64,000 nt of DNA from Streptomyces malaysiensis subsp. samsunensis (GTDB lineage: Bacteria > Actinomycetota > Actinomycetes > Streptomycetales > Streptomycetaceae), in the NCBI RefSeq assembly GCF_024519315.1, contig NZ_JANIIC010000004.1, positions 1 to 64,000 on the forward strand, given 5' to 3'. Below the pieces are notes generated by a model. The model ran no database searches, was not told the DNA's origin, and was given only the letters and a program-made list of their open reading frames with translations. Of this stretch, positions 1 to 12,700 are shown one piece after another (within the stretch, counting starts at the first letter, position 1; each line of letters opens with the position of its first letter). The position numbers were made by a program, and so were the translations under genes.

Positions 1-261
1 GGAGCGGCGGTCGGCAAGATCGGCGCGGGGCGTGTCCGGCCCGTCCTGCGCCGCCTGTTCGACCAGGCCCGCCGAGACCAGGGCACCCAGATACGCCGCC
101 GCGCCCGGTGCGGGCACCGCCGCGAGATCGGTGGCCTGCCGCAGGGTGAACGGTTCGGCACGGTCCAGTAGGTCGGACAGCCCAAGCTCCTCTGCGATCT
201 CCAAGAGCGCCGCCTCGGCGGCGAGATCCGCGGCGGTCTCGGCGGAGTCGGTCCTGTTCAT
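1..261 (-). CDS. Partial N-terminal fragment of a probable SAM-dependent methyltransferase or winged-helix protein, cut by the window edge
   Basis: An open reading frame starts at ATG 261 on the minus strand and stays open for 87 codons to the window edge. A GGGAG ribosome-binding site lies about 6 nt upstream. The visible part (MNRTDSAETAADLAAEAALL onward) is a helical region of the kind seen in the dimerisation/winged-helix domain that precedes the SAM fold in small-molecule methyltransferases: the pattern 'eelGLsDlLd...lrqatdlAavp...YLgALvsAGLVe' is typical. The catalytic part is outside the window, so the family assignment is an inference. It is transcribed divergently from the large NRPS and may belong to the same cluster. 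Confidence 0.5.
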   Translation of the reverse strand, partial: MNRTDSAETAADLAAEAALLEIAEELGLSDLLDRAEPFTLRQATDLAAVPAPGAAAYLGALVSAGLVEQAAQDGPDTPRADLADRRS

Positions 262-731
262 GCGTCACTCCCGAAGGTGCGAAGGGCGTATGTCTCGAAG
301 GAGGGCGGTGCGCGCCGGGCCGCTCCGCGTCGCCAACCGTCCGCCGACGCGGTTCTGCCCGCCGGGCGGCCCGCGCCCGGCACCCGATCTGTCCAGCGCA
401 ATGATTCGGCGCCCCGCGCGGACGGGCATCCGCGACCCCCGCCGTTACGGTCGCCGCGGCCCTGGGCGGCACGCTCCACACGGGTACCCGGAGTGCCGTC
501 GGCACCGGGCGCGTCGCGCGGGCGGCCCGTAACTGTGGCTCCCACCGATGCCGCCACCCGCGTGGCCCAGCACGATCACAACCGTCGGAGTGGAGCCGGA
601 CACGTCGGCCGGGCCTACCGCCGCGGACCGGACCGGCGATCGCCCCGCGTTCCGCCCGGACACCCGTTGTCCGTCCCTCACCGGATGCGCTCGCACAGAC
701 GGATGTGCCCGCACTGCACTAAGGAGTGCAC
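262..731. promoter_or_regulatory. Divergent intergenic region upstream of the large NRPS
   Basis: About 470 bp separate the left-edge gene from the NRPS. I see no gene with convincing coding character; the open frames here have arginine/proline-rich compositions typical of shadow frames. The region must hold promoters for both genes. Its end carries an inverted repeat, TGCACT-AAGG-AGTGCA (715-730), that places the NRPS Shine-Dalgarno sequence AAGGAG partly in a 4-nt loop. Confidence 0.4.
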
Positions 732-3700
732 GTGATTCCTGCGTCGTACGCGCAGCGTCGGCTGTGGTTCCTGGACCGTCTGGAGGGGGCCGGCGCCCTC
801 TACAACGTTCCGCTCGTCCTCCGGCTGTCGGGCCGGCTCGACGTGGCCGCGCTGCGGGCGGCGCTGACCGATGTGCTCACCCGGCACGAGAGCCTGCGCA
901 CCCGGTTTCCGCAGCACGACGGCGAGCCCGTCCAGGAGATCGTGCCCCCCGACGGCATCGGCGACCCGTTGACCGTCACCCCCGTGCCCCCGGACCGGCT
1001 GGATGCGGAGATCGCCCGCGCCGCCCGCCACGTCTTCGACCTGGCCCATGACCTCCCGTGCCACGCGCGGTTGCTGACCGTCGGCGACGAGGAGTCCGTC
1101 CTCGTGCTGGTGCTGCACCACATCGCCGCCGACGGCTGGTCGGTGGCCCCGCTGTGGCGGGACCTGTCCGCCGCCTACACCGCGCGCGTCGCCGGGAGCG
1201 CACCGCGCTGGGAACCGCTGCCCGTGCAGTACGCCGACTACACCCTCTGGCAGCGCAAACTCCTCGGCGACGCCGACACCCCCGGCAGCGTGCTGGCCAC
1301 CCAGCTCGCCCACTGGCGCACGGCCCTGGCCGGCGCCCCCGAAGAACTCTCCCTGCCCACCGACCGGCCCCGCCCCACCACTTCGGCGCGCGCCGGCGGC
1401 ACCGTACGCCTCGATGTGCCGGCCGGTCTCCATGTACGGCTCGCGGAGCTGGCGCGCGCCGAGGGCGCGACCCTCTTCATGGTGTGGCAGGCCGCGATCG
1501 CCGTCCTGCTGTCCAAGCTCGGCGCCGGCGAGGACATCCCCGTCGGCACCCCCGTCGCCGGACGCGACGAGGTCGATCTGGAGGACCTCGTCGGGTTCTT
1601 CGTCAACACCCTCGTCCTGCGCACCGACCTGAGCGGCGACCCCGCGTTCACCGAGGTCGTGGGCCGGGTCCGGCAGGCCACCGTAGCGGCCCTGGAACAC
1701 CAGGACGTGCCCTTCGAACGGCTTGTGGCGGAGCTGGCCCCGAACCGGTCCCTGACCCGCCACCCTCTGTTCCAGATCAACCTGACCCTCCACAAGCCCC
1801 CCGAGGCCACCGTCGAGCTGCCCGGTCTGACGGCCACCGCGCACGCCGCCGAGCTGCCGCTCGCCAAGTTCGACCTCGACTTCCAGGTCCTGGAACGCCG
1901 CGACGCGCGGGGCGGGCCCGCCGGGCAGGACGTCGAGATCACCTACTCCGCCGACCTGTTCGACCACACGACCGTGGAGTCGTTCGCCGCCCGCCTGCTG
2001 CGCGTGCTGCACACCGTCGCCGTCGACCCCGGTACCCGGCTGCACGCCGTCGACGTCCTCGACCCGGCCGAACACCGCGTGCTCCGCCAAGCGGCCACCG
2101 GCCCCACCCGAGCCCTGCCCGGGACAACCCTCCCCGACCTCTTCGCCGAGCAGGCCGCCGCCCGCCCCGACGTGGTCGCCGTCACCGCGGACGGCGCGAG
2201 CCTCACGTACGCCGAACTCGACGCCGCCGCCAACCGGCTCGCCCGCCATCTGATCGCGCAGGGCGTCGGCCCCGAGACCCGGGTCGCCGTTGCCATGGAG
2301 CGCACCCCCGACCTCGTCACCGCGCTGCTGGCGGTCATGAAGGCGGGCGGCGCCTACCTGCCCGTCGACCCCGCGTATCCGGCCGGCCGGATCGCCACCC
2401 TCCTCACCGACGCCACCCCCGCGGTGCTGCTCACCACCACCGGCCTCGCAGGACGCCTCCCCGAAGACGTGGACATCCCCCGCGTCCTGCTCGACCGCCC
2501 GGCCGTCCGCGCCGCCGTCGCCGCCCGTGCCCCGGACCCGCTCGCCCAGGAGGAGCGCTCCGCCCCGCTGCTGCCCGACCACCCGGCGTACGTCATCCAC
2601 ACCTCCGGCTCCACCGGCTCCCCGAAGGGCGTCGTCGTCGCCCACGCCCAGGTCACCGACCTGCTGCGGACCGCCCGCGAACGGTACGGATTCGACGGCC
2701 GGGACGTGTGGACCTGGTTCCACTCCCACGCCTTCGACTTCTCGGTGTGGGAACTGTGGGGCGCCCTGCTGACCGGCGGCCGGCTCGTCGTCGTCGACCA
2801 CGAAACCTCCCGCTCCCCGCGGGAGTTCCTGCGCCTCCTCGTCCGTGAAGACGTCACCGTCCTCAGCCAGACCCCCGCCGCCTTCCACCAGCTGGCACAC
2901 GCCGACGCCCAGGAACCCGGCACCGGCCTCGGCGCCCGGCTGCGGCTCGTCGTCTTCGGCGGCGAGGCACTGGACACCGCCCGGCTCGCCGACTGGTACG
3001 CCCGCCATGACCCCGGCGCTCCGCTGCTGGTGAACATGTACGGCATCACCGAGACCACCGTGCATGTCACCCACCTCACCCTCGACACCGGTGCGGGCCC
3101 CGGCCCGCACGGCGCGAGCCCGATCGGCCGGCCCCTGGACAACACCCGCGTGCATGTCCTCGACGCCCATCTGCGCCCCGTACCGCCCGGCGTACCAGGC
3201 GAGATGTACGTCACCGGCTCCGGCGTCGCCCGCGGCTACCTGAACCGGCCCGCCCTGACCGCGGACCGCTTCGTCGCCTGCCCCTTCGAGCCCGCCGGCG
3301 CCCGCATGTACCGCACCGGGGACATCGCCCGGTGGACGCCCGACGGCACCCTGGAGTACCTGGGCCGATCCGACGACCAGGTCAAGATCCGAGGCTTCCG
3401 CATCGAACCCGGCGAGGTCGAGGCCGCCCTGCTCGCCCATGAACGCGTCGCGCACGCCGCGGTCGTGGTCCGCGAGGACACCCCCGGCGACCGGCGGCTG
3501 ACCGCCTATGTCGTACCCCGTCGTCCCGCCGACGCCACCGGGGAGAGCGGTACCGCGCTGGCCCAGCTGGTCCGCGCCGCCGTCGCCGAACTGCTGCCCG
3601 CCCACCTGGTGCCCGCGGCCGTCGTTCCGCTGGAACGGCTGCCGCTCACCCTCAACGGCAAACTCGACCGGGCCGCCCTGCCCGCGCCCGCCCATACCCC

Positions 3701-6700
3701 CGGCCCCGCCGAGGGCCGTGGCCCCGCCACCGTCCGCGAGGAAATCCTCTGCGCCGTCTTCGCAGCCGTCCTGGGCGTGGACCGGGTGGGTGTCGATGAC
3801 GACTTCTTCGCTCTCGGCGGGCACTCCCTGCTCGCCGTGCAACTCGTCGAGCACCTGCGCGACCGCGGCGTGCTGGTCGACATCCGGACCCTGTTCACCG
3901 CGGCCACGCCGGCCCGGCTCGCCGCCGTCGCCGGCCACGAGCCCGTCGAGATCCCGGAGGGCACCGTACCGTCCGGCGCCACCCGGATCACCCCGGACAT
4001 GGTGCCGCTGGCCGGGCTCACCGCCGCCGAACTGGACACCGTCACGGCCGCCGTCCCCGGCGGCGCCGCCAACGTGGCCGACGTCTACCGGCTCGGCCCG
4101 CTCCAGGAAGGATTGTTCTTCCACCACCGGCTGCACACCGAGAGCGGCACCGACGCGGGTGACCCGTACATCGTGCGGTACGTCATGCGGTTCGACACCC
4201 GGACGCTGCTGGACGCCTTCCTCGACGCCTGGCCACGCGTCATCGAGCGGCACCAGGTGCTGCGCACCGGCCTCGCCTGGGCAGGGCTCCCGCATCCCGT
4301 GCAGGTCGTGCACCGGCACGTCGAGCTGCCCGTCACCGAGGTCGATCTCGGCCCCGACACCCCCGGCGCCCCGGCCGACGACGCCGAACTCGTCGAACGG
4401 CTCCTGGCCCGCGCCGACGACCCGATGGACCTGCGCCGCGCCCCTCTGATGGACATCCGTACAGCCGCCGAACCCGGCACCGACCGCTGGCTGCTGGTCG
4501 TCCGCATGCACCACATCACCCAGGACCACACCACCCTCGAACTGGTCCTCCGCGAGGTCACCGCTCTCCTCGCCGGCCGCGGCGACGACCTGCCCGCCCC
4601 GCTGCCCTACCGCACCTTCGTCGGCCAGGCCCTGCTCGGCACGCCCGCCGAGGAACACGACGCGTACTTCGCGCGCGTGCTCGGCGACGTCACCGAGCCG
4701 ACCGCCCCCTTCGGGGTGCTCCAGGTCCGCGGCGACGGCCGCGACGTCACCGAGCGCCGAACCGTCCTGGACCCGCTCGTCACCGCCCGGTTGCGCGAAC
4801 AGGCCCGCCGCGCCGGAGTCGGTGCCGCCACCGTCCTGCACGTCGTCTGGGCCCGGGTACTGGCCGCGCTCGCAGGCCGCGACGACGTCGTGTTCGGCAC
4901 CCTCCTCTTCGGCCGTATGCAGGCCGGCGGCGGCGCCGACCGGGTTCCGGGCATGTTCATCAACACCCTTCCGGTGCGGGCCCGAACCGGCGGCACCGGC
5001 GTGGCCGACGCGGTGCGCGCCATGCACACCCAGCTGGCCGACCTGATGGTGCATGAACACGCCTCGCTCGCCGCCGCCCAGCGTGCCAGCGGCGTCCGCG
5101 TGCCGGCCCCGCTGTTCACCGCCGTTCTCAACTACCGGCACAACTTCTCCGGCGACCCCGAGACCGTCCTCCCCGCCGGCGCCGACGTGCTCGCCTTCCG
5201 GGAACGCACCAACTACCCGCTGCTCGTCTCCGTAGACGACCACGGCCACGGCCAGGAGATCGCGTACGTCGTGCAGGCCGCCGCGGGGATCGACCCCGAC
5301 GCCGTCACCGGACTGCTGCTCGCCACCACCGACCACGTCGTGACCGCCCTCGAACGGGCCCCGCACAGCCCGCTCGCCCACATCGACGTGCTGCCGCCCG
5401 GCGAACGGCACCGCATCCTCGTCGAGTTGAACGACACGGGCCATCCCGACACGAGCCATCCCGACACGGGCCATCCCGACACGAGCCATCCCGACACGGG
5501 CCATCCCGACACGAGCCATCCCGACACGGGCCACTCCGACACCGGCCACTCCGACACCGGCCACTCCGACCACCCCGCCACCACCCTCGCCGACGTGTTC
5601 GCCGACCGGGCCGCCGCCACCCCCGGAGCCGACGCCCTCGCCTTCGGCGCCGAACGCCTCGGCTACGCCGAACTCGACGAGCGCGCCAACCGGCTGGCCC
5701 GCCACCTGGTCGGCCACGGCGTCGGACCCGAAGGCCGGGTCGTGCTTCTGATGGACCGCTCACCCGACCTGATCACCGCGCTCCTGGCGGTGCTGAAGTC
5801 CGGCGCCGCCTACGTGCCGATCGACCCCGACCAGCCCGCCGAACGCATCGCCCACCTGTGCGCCGACGCCGCCCCGGTGGCCATCCTCACCGCCACCGCG
5901 GCCGCGGCGGCCACCCCGCTGCCCGGACCGGCCCCGATCGTCGTCGACGCCCCCGCCGTCCAGGCCGCCGTCGCCGCCCTCCCCGGCCACCCCCTCGCCC
6001 AGGCCGACCGGACCACCCCGCTGCGCCCCGACCACCCGGCGTACGTCATCTACACCTCCGGCTCCACCGGCACCCCCAAGGGCGTCGTGGTCCCGCACGC
6101 CGGCGCCGTGAACCTGCTCGCCTTCCGGTGGCCGCACCTGGAGCCCGGCGGCCGGCTCCTCCAGTTCGCCTCGATCGGCTTCGATGTCGCGACCTGGGAG
6201 ATCATGACGGCCTTCGCCGCCGGCGCCTGCCTCGTCGTCGCCCCCGCCGCCGAACTCCTGCCCGGCGCCGGTCTGGAGGAGACGGTCGCCCGGCACGGCG
6301 TCACCCATCTGCAACTCCCGCCCACCGTCCTCGGCATGGTCGCGGAGCCGCACCGGCTGGCCTGCGTACGGACCCTGCTCGTGGCCGGTGAGGCCCTGGG
6401 CTCCGCACTCGTCGACCGGTGGGGCGCCGACCACTGGTTCGGCAACGCGTACGGGCCGACGGAGATCACCGTCATCGCCGCCGCGGACGGACCGCTGCGC
6501 CCCGGCGACGCCCCCACCATCGGCCGCCCGCTGCCCGGCGTGCTCCTCTACGTCCTCGACGCCCATCTGCATCCCGTACCGGACGGCGTGGACGGCGACC
6601 TGTACGTGGCCGGAAGCGGGGTCGCCCGCGGCTACCTCGACCGGCACAGCCTCACCGCGGAGCGATTCGTCGCCGACCCGTTCGGGCTTCCGGGCACGCG

Positions 6701-9700
6701 CATGTACCGCACCGGCGACACCGTCCGCCGCACCCCCGAAGGCCGTCTGCTGTACGTCGGCCGATCCGATGACCAGGTCAAGATCCGTGGCTTCCGCATC
6801 GAGCCGGGCGAGATCGAGGCCCACCTCGCCGACCACGTACGAGTCGCCCAGGCGGCGGTCGTCGTCCGCGAGGACACCCCCGGCGACAAACGGCTCACCG
6901 CATACATCGTCCCCGCCGGGCCCGCCGGCCCGGACCTGCCCGCCGCCCTGCGCGGCCATCTCGCGTCCCGGCTGCCCGCCCACCTGGTGCCGTCCGCCTT
7001 CGTCGTCCTCGACCGGCTGCCGCTGTCGGTCAACGGCAAGCTCGACCGCGCCGCTCTGCCCTCGCCCGAGCACGGCGCCGGTCCCGCCACCCGTCCGGCG
7101 GGCCCGCGCGAGGAACTGCTGTGCTCGGTGTTCGCCCAGGTCCTCGACGTGCCTCGGGTGGGTGTCGACGACGACTTCTTCGCGCTCGGCGGGCACTCCC
7201 TGCTCGCCGTCCGCCTCGTCAGCCGGATCCGCACCGTCCTCGGCGTGGAGATCCCCGTGCAGGCCGTCTTCGAGTTGCCCACGGTCGCCCTGCTCGCCGC
7301 CCGGCTGGCCGGGTCGGGCGGTACCCCCGTACGTCCGGAGCTGACGGCGGGGGTGCGGCCGGGGCGGTTGCCGTTGTCGTTCGCGCAGCGCCGCCTGTGG
7401 TTCGTGGACCGCATGGAGGGTGCCAGCGCGCTGTACAACATTCCGCTGGTGTTGCGGTTGGCCGGGCGTGTCGATGTCGGTGCGCTGCGTAGGGCCTTCG
7501 GGGATGTGCTGGCCAGGCATGAGACGCTGCGTACCCGGTTCCCGGAGGTGGACGGCGAGCCGTACCAGGAGATCGTGCCTGTGGCGGGGGCCCCGGTCGA
7601 ACTGCCGGTGATCCCGGTGGACGACGGCGAGCTCGAGGCGCGGATCGCGGAGGTGTCGGGGTACGTCTTCGATCTGGCTGTTGAACTTCCTCTTCGGGCG
7701 GCCCTGTTCGCCCATGGGCCGGAGAGTTCCGTTCTTGTGCTGGTGGTGCATCACATCGCGGGTGACGGGTGGTCGATGGGTCCGTTGTGGCGGGATTTGT
7801 CGGCGGCGTATGCGGCGCGGTGTGGGGGTCGGGCGCCGGTGTGGGAGCCGCTGCCGGTGCAGTATGCCGACTACGCGCTGTGGCAGCGCGACCTCCTCGG
7901 CGATCCCGACGACCCCGACAGCCTCCTCTCCGGCCAGCTCGCCTACTGGCGCGCGGCACTGGCCGGCGCCCCCCAGGAACTCGCCTTGCCCACCGACCGG
8001 CCCCGACCGGACGTGGAGAGCCATGCCGGTGACCTGGTGCCGCTGCACATACCCGCCGAACTGCACGGGCGGCTGACGGAGTTGGCGCGGGCCGAGGGCG
8101 TGACGATGTTCATGGTGTGGCAGGCGGCCGTCGCCGTCCTGCTGTCCCGGCTCGGTGCGGGAGAGGACATTCCGCTGGGCAGCCCGGTGGCGGGCCGTAC
8201 CGACGGGGCCGCCGAGGACCTCGTCGGCTTCTTCGTCAACACCCTGGTGCTGCGCACCGACCTGTCCGGCGACCCGGACTTCACCGAGGTGCTGGCCCGG
8301 GTGCGGCAGGCCGCGCTCGGCGCCCTGGAACACCAGGACATCCCCTTCGAACGGCTGGTCGAGGAGCTGGCACCGACCCGTTCCATGGGCCGCCACCCCC
8401 TCTTCCAGGTCGTCCTGGAGGTGCGGTCCACCCTGCTCACCGCCCCCGAACTGACCGGCGCCGACGTCGAACCGCTCCCGTACGGCACCAGCGACGCCAA
8501 GTTCGACCTGGACCTCCAGATCGCGGAGAGCTTCGACGCCGGGGGCCGGCCCGCGGGCATGGCGGGCGCGCTCATCTACGCCACCGACCTCTTCGACCCC
8601 GGCACCGCCGAGACCCTTGTCGCGCGCCTGCTGCGCGTCCTCGACGACATGACACGGGACCCCGGCCGCACCGTGCACACGGTCGACGTCCTCGAACCGG
8701 CCGAACGGCGGCACGTCGTGGCGGAGTGGCCCGGCCGGCAGTCGCACTACGCGGGCCCCGACGCCCGCGTCTACGTCCTGGACGCCCACCTCGCCCCCGT
8801 GGCTCCGGGCGTACCCGGCGACGTCTACGTCCTCGACGGCGCGGCCCGGGACGATGACGCCTCCGTACCCTGCCCGTTCACGGACGACGGGAGCCTCATG
8901 CGACCCACCGGCAGCCGCGCCCGCTGGGACCGCGAAGGCCGGTTGCACCCGCTCGACCCGGAGCCCGGCCACACCGCCGACGACACCGCCGCCGGGGTGC
9001 CCGCGCGGCGCCCGGTGAGTCTGCGCGAGGAGCTGCTGTGCTCGGTGTTCGCGCAGGTCCTCGGCGTGGACCGGGTGGGTGTGGACGACGACTTCTTCGC
9101 GCTCGGCGGGCACTCGCTCCAAGCGGTGCGCCTGGCCAGCCGGATCCGCGCCGTCCTCGGTGTCGAACTTCGCGTCCGCACCCTGTTCGAGGCGCCGACC
9201 GTGGCGGGGCTGGCGGCTCGGCTGGCCGGGTCGGGCGGTACCCCCGTGCGTCCGGAGCTGACGGCGGGGGTGCGGCCGGGGCGGTTGCCGTTGTCGTTCG
9301 CGCAGCGCCGCCTGTGGTTCGTGGACCGCATGGAGGGTGCCAGCGCGCTGTACAACATTCCGCTGGTGTTGCGGTTGGCCGGGCGTGTCGATGTCGGTGC
9401 GCTGCGTAGGGCCTTCGGGGATGTGCTGGCCAGGCATGAGACGCTGCGTACCCGGTTCCCGGAGGTGGACGGCGAGCCGTACCAGGAGATCGTGCCCGCT
9501 GATGAGGCCGTGGTGGATCTGCCGGAGACGGAAGTGGATCCGGCGGAGTTGGAGGCGCGGATCGCGGAGGTGTCGGGGTACGTCTTCGATCTGGCTGTTG
9601 AACTTCCTCTTCGGGCGGCCCTGTTCACCCATGGGCCGGAGAGTTCCGTTCTTGTGCTGGTGGTGCATCACATCGCGGGTGACGGGTGGTCGATGGGTCC

Positions 9701-12700
9701 GTTGTGGCGGGATCTGTCGGCGGCGTATGCGGCGCGGTGTGGGGGTCGGGCGCCGGTGTGGGAGCCGCTGCCGGTGCAGTACGCCGACTACGCGCTGTGG
9801 CAGCGCGACCTCCTCGGCGACTCCGACGACCCCGACAGCCTGCTGCGCGGGCAGGTCGAGTACTGGCGGGCCGCACTCGACGGCGCCCCCCAGGAACTCA
9901 CGCTCCCGCTCGACCGCCCCCGTACCGCGGACACCGGACGCGGCGCCGGCTGGGCGGACATCGCCGTACCCAACGAACTGCACGGGCGGCTGGTGGAGTT
10001 GGCGCGGGCCGAGGGCGTGACGATGTTCATGGTGTGGCAGGCGGCCATGGCCGTGCTGCTGTCCCGGCTCGGTGCGGGGGAGGACATTCCACTGGGCAGT
10101 CCGGTGGCCGGCCGTACGGATGAGGCGGTGGAGGACCTGGTGGGGTTCTTCGTCAACACCGTCGTGCTGCGCACCGACCTGTCCGGCGACCCGGACTTCA
10201 CCGAGGTGCTGGCCCGGGTGCGGCAGGCCGCGCTCGGCGCCCTGGAACACCAGGACATCCCCTTCGACCGCCTCGTGGAGGAACTCGCCCCCACCCGCTA
10301 CACCGACCGCCACCCTCTCTTCCAGGTGATACTGGCCGTGCAGAACATCCCGCAGAGCGACGTGGTGCTGCCCGGCCTCGAGGTGGACGCCCGTCCGGGC
10401 CCGCCCACCCTGGCCAAGTTCGATCTCGACTTCCAGGTCATCGAGCTCTTCGACGACGCCGGTGAACCGGACGGAATGCTCGGCGGCCTCACCTACGCCA
10501 CCGACCTCTTCGACCCCGGCACCGCCGAGACCCTTGTCGCGCGCCTGCTGCGCGTCCTGGACGCCGTCACCACGGCCCCTCACCAGCCCGTCGCCCGCGT
10601 CGACCTCCTCGACCACACCGAACGGCGGCGCCTCCTCACCGAGTGGAACGCCACCCGCAGCGACACCCTGGCGCTCACCGTCCCGGAACTGTTCACCATC
10701 CGCGCCTCCCGGGCCCCGAAGGCCGTCGCCCTCACCTCCGGCACTGAACAGCTCACCTACGGCGAACTGGACACCCGCTCCAACCGGCTCGCCCACCACC
10801 TCGTCGACCTCGGCGTCGCCCCCGAGACCCCGGTCGGCGTGGTCATGGACCGCTCGACCGACCTCGTCACCGCTCTGCTCGCGATCCTCAAGGCCGGCGG
10901 CGCCTACGTCACCGTCGCCCCGGACCAGCCCGCCCCCCGGATCGCCGAGGTGCTCTCCCGCGCCGGGGTCGGCGTGTGCCTGGCCGACGGCAGGTACGCC
11001 GACGACGTGCGCGACGACGTCGCCACCGTGGTCGTCGCCGACGACGGCGGCACCGCCTGGGCGGACCGGCCGGCCACCGCGGTCACCGGGCGCAGCCTTC
11101 CCGACCAGCTCGCCTACATCATGTTCACCTCCGGCTCCACCGGCGAACCGAAGGGCATCGCGACCACCCACCGGGACATCGTCGACCTCGCCGGCGACCG
11201 CTGCTGGCAGTTCCCCGGCACCGCCCGCGGCCTGTTCGCCGCACCGCACACCTTCGACGGCTCCACCGTGGAGCTGTGGGTGCGGCTGCTCACCAGCGGC
11301 GAACTCGTCATCGCCCCGCCCGGCCGCCTCGACGCCGCCCGGCTGCGGTCCCTCGTCGCCCAGTACGGGCTGACGCACGTACATATGACGGCGGGTCTGT
11401 TCCGCGTCATCGCGGAGGAGGACCCGTCCGCCTTCGCCGGCGTGTCCGACGTGCTCACCGGCGCCGACGTCGTCCCCAAGGCCGCCGTACGGCAGATCCT
11501 CGAGGCGGTCCCCGGGATCGTCGTCCGCAGCAGCTACGGCCCCACCGAGGTCACCGTCATCGGCACCCAGATTCCGCTGACCGACCCCGAGGGGATCGGC
11601 CAGAGCGTCCCCATCGGCCGGCCCATGGACAACACCCGGATGTACGTCCTGGACAACGCCCTGGACCCGGTCCCGGCGGGAGTCGCCGGAGAGCTGTACA
11701 TCGCCGGGGCCGGTCTGGCTCGCGGCTACGTCGGCCGCGCCGGGCTCACCGCGGAACGCTTCGTGGCCTGCCCGTTCGACGGGGTCGGCGAACGCATGTA
11801 CCGCACCGGCGACGTGGTGCGGTGGCGGACCGACGGGGTGCTGGAGTTCGTCGGTCGCGTCGACGACCAGGTGAAGATACGCGGGTTCCGGGTGGAGCCC
11901 GCGGAGGCCGAGTCACTGCTCGCCGCGCACCCGGCCGTGGGCCAGGCGGTGGTCGCCGTCCGGGAGGACACTCCGGGCGACAAACGCCTGGTGGCGTACG
12001 TGGTACCGGCGGCCGACGCCGCTGAATCGGGCGACGCGCTCCGCGACCATGTCGCCGCCCGGCTGCCGGACTACCTGGTGCCGAGCGCCGTGGTCACCCT
12101 GGACCGGCTGCCGCTGACCGGCAACGGCAAGGTGGACCGGGCCGCCCTGCCCGCCCCCGAGACGGTCGCCGCCGGTGCGTTGCTCCGCCCGCCGTCGCTG
12201 CGCGAGGAGCTGCTCTGCTCCGTCTTCGCCCATGTGCTGGGCGTGCCCCGGGTGGGTGTGGACGACGACTTCTTCGCGCTCGGCGGGCACTCGCTGCTCG
12301 CCGTACGCCTCGTCAGCCGCGTCCGCGTCGTGCTCGGCGCGGAGATCCCCGTGCAGGCCGTCTTCGAGACGCCCAGCGTCGCCGGACTGGCCGCGGCGAT
12401 CGACGCGACCGGCGCCCTCCCGGCCCGGCCCGCCCTCACGCCCCGGCCGCGGCCGGAGCGGCTGCCGCTGTCGTACGCCCAGCGCCGCCTGTGGTTCGTG
12501 GATCGCCTCGAAGGCGCCAGCGCGCTCTACAACATCCCTCTTGTGCTGCGGCTGACCGGCCTCCTCGACATCGGCGCGCTGCGCGCCGCCCTGGCCGACG
12601 TGGTGGCCCGGCACGAGAGCCTGCGCACCCGCTTCCCGCAGCAGGACGGCCGGCCCCACCAGGACGTCGTACCCGCCGACGAGGCCCGTCCGCACCTGGA

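Noticed and set aside
5433..5567. Possible CRISPR-like array
   Set aside because: Units are 15 bp, contiguous, in frame and without spacers; it is a coding minisatellite.
678..5717. A 1,679-codon open frame on the minus strand opposite the NRPS
   Set aside because: It mirrors the NRPS codon pattern; its glycine/valine-rich composition and repeats are the reverse complement of real domains. It has no motifs.
5760..11384. A 1,874-codon open frame on the minus strand opposite the NRPS
   Set aside because: Antisense shadow of A, C and T domains in G+C-rich DNA, with compositions no protein family shows.
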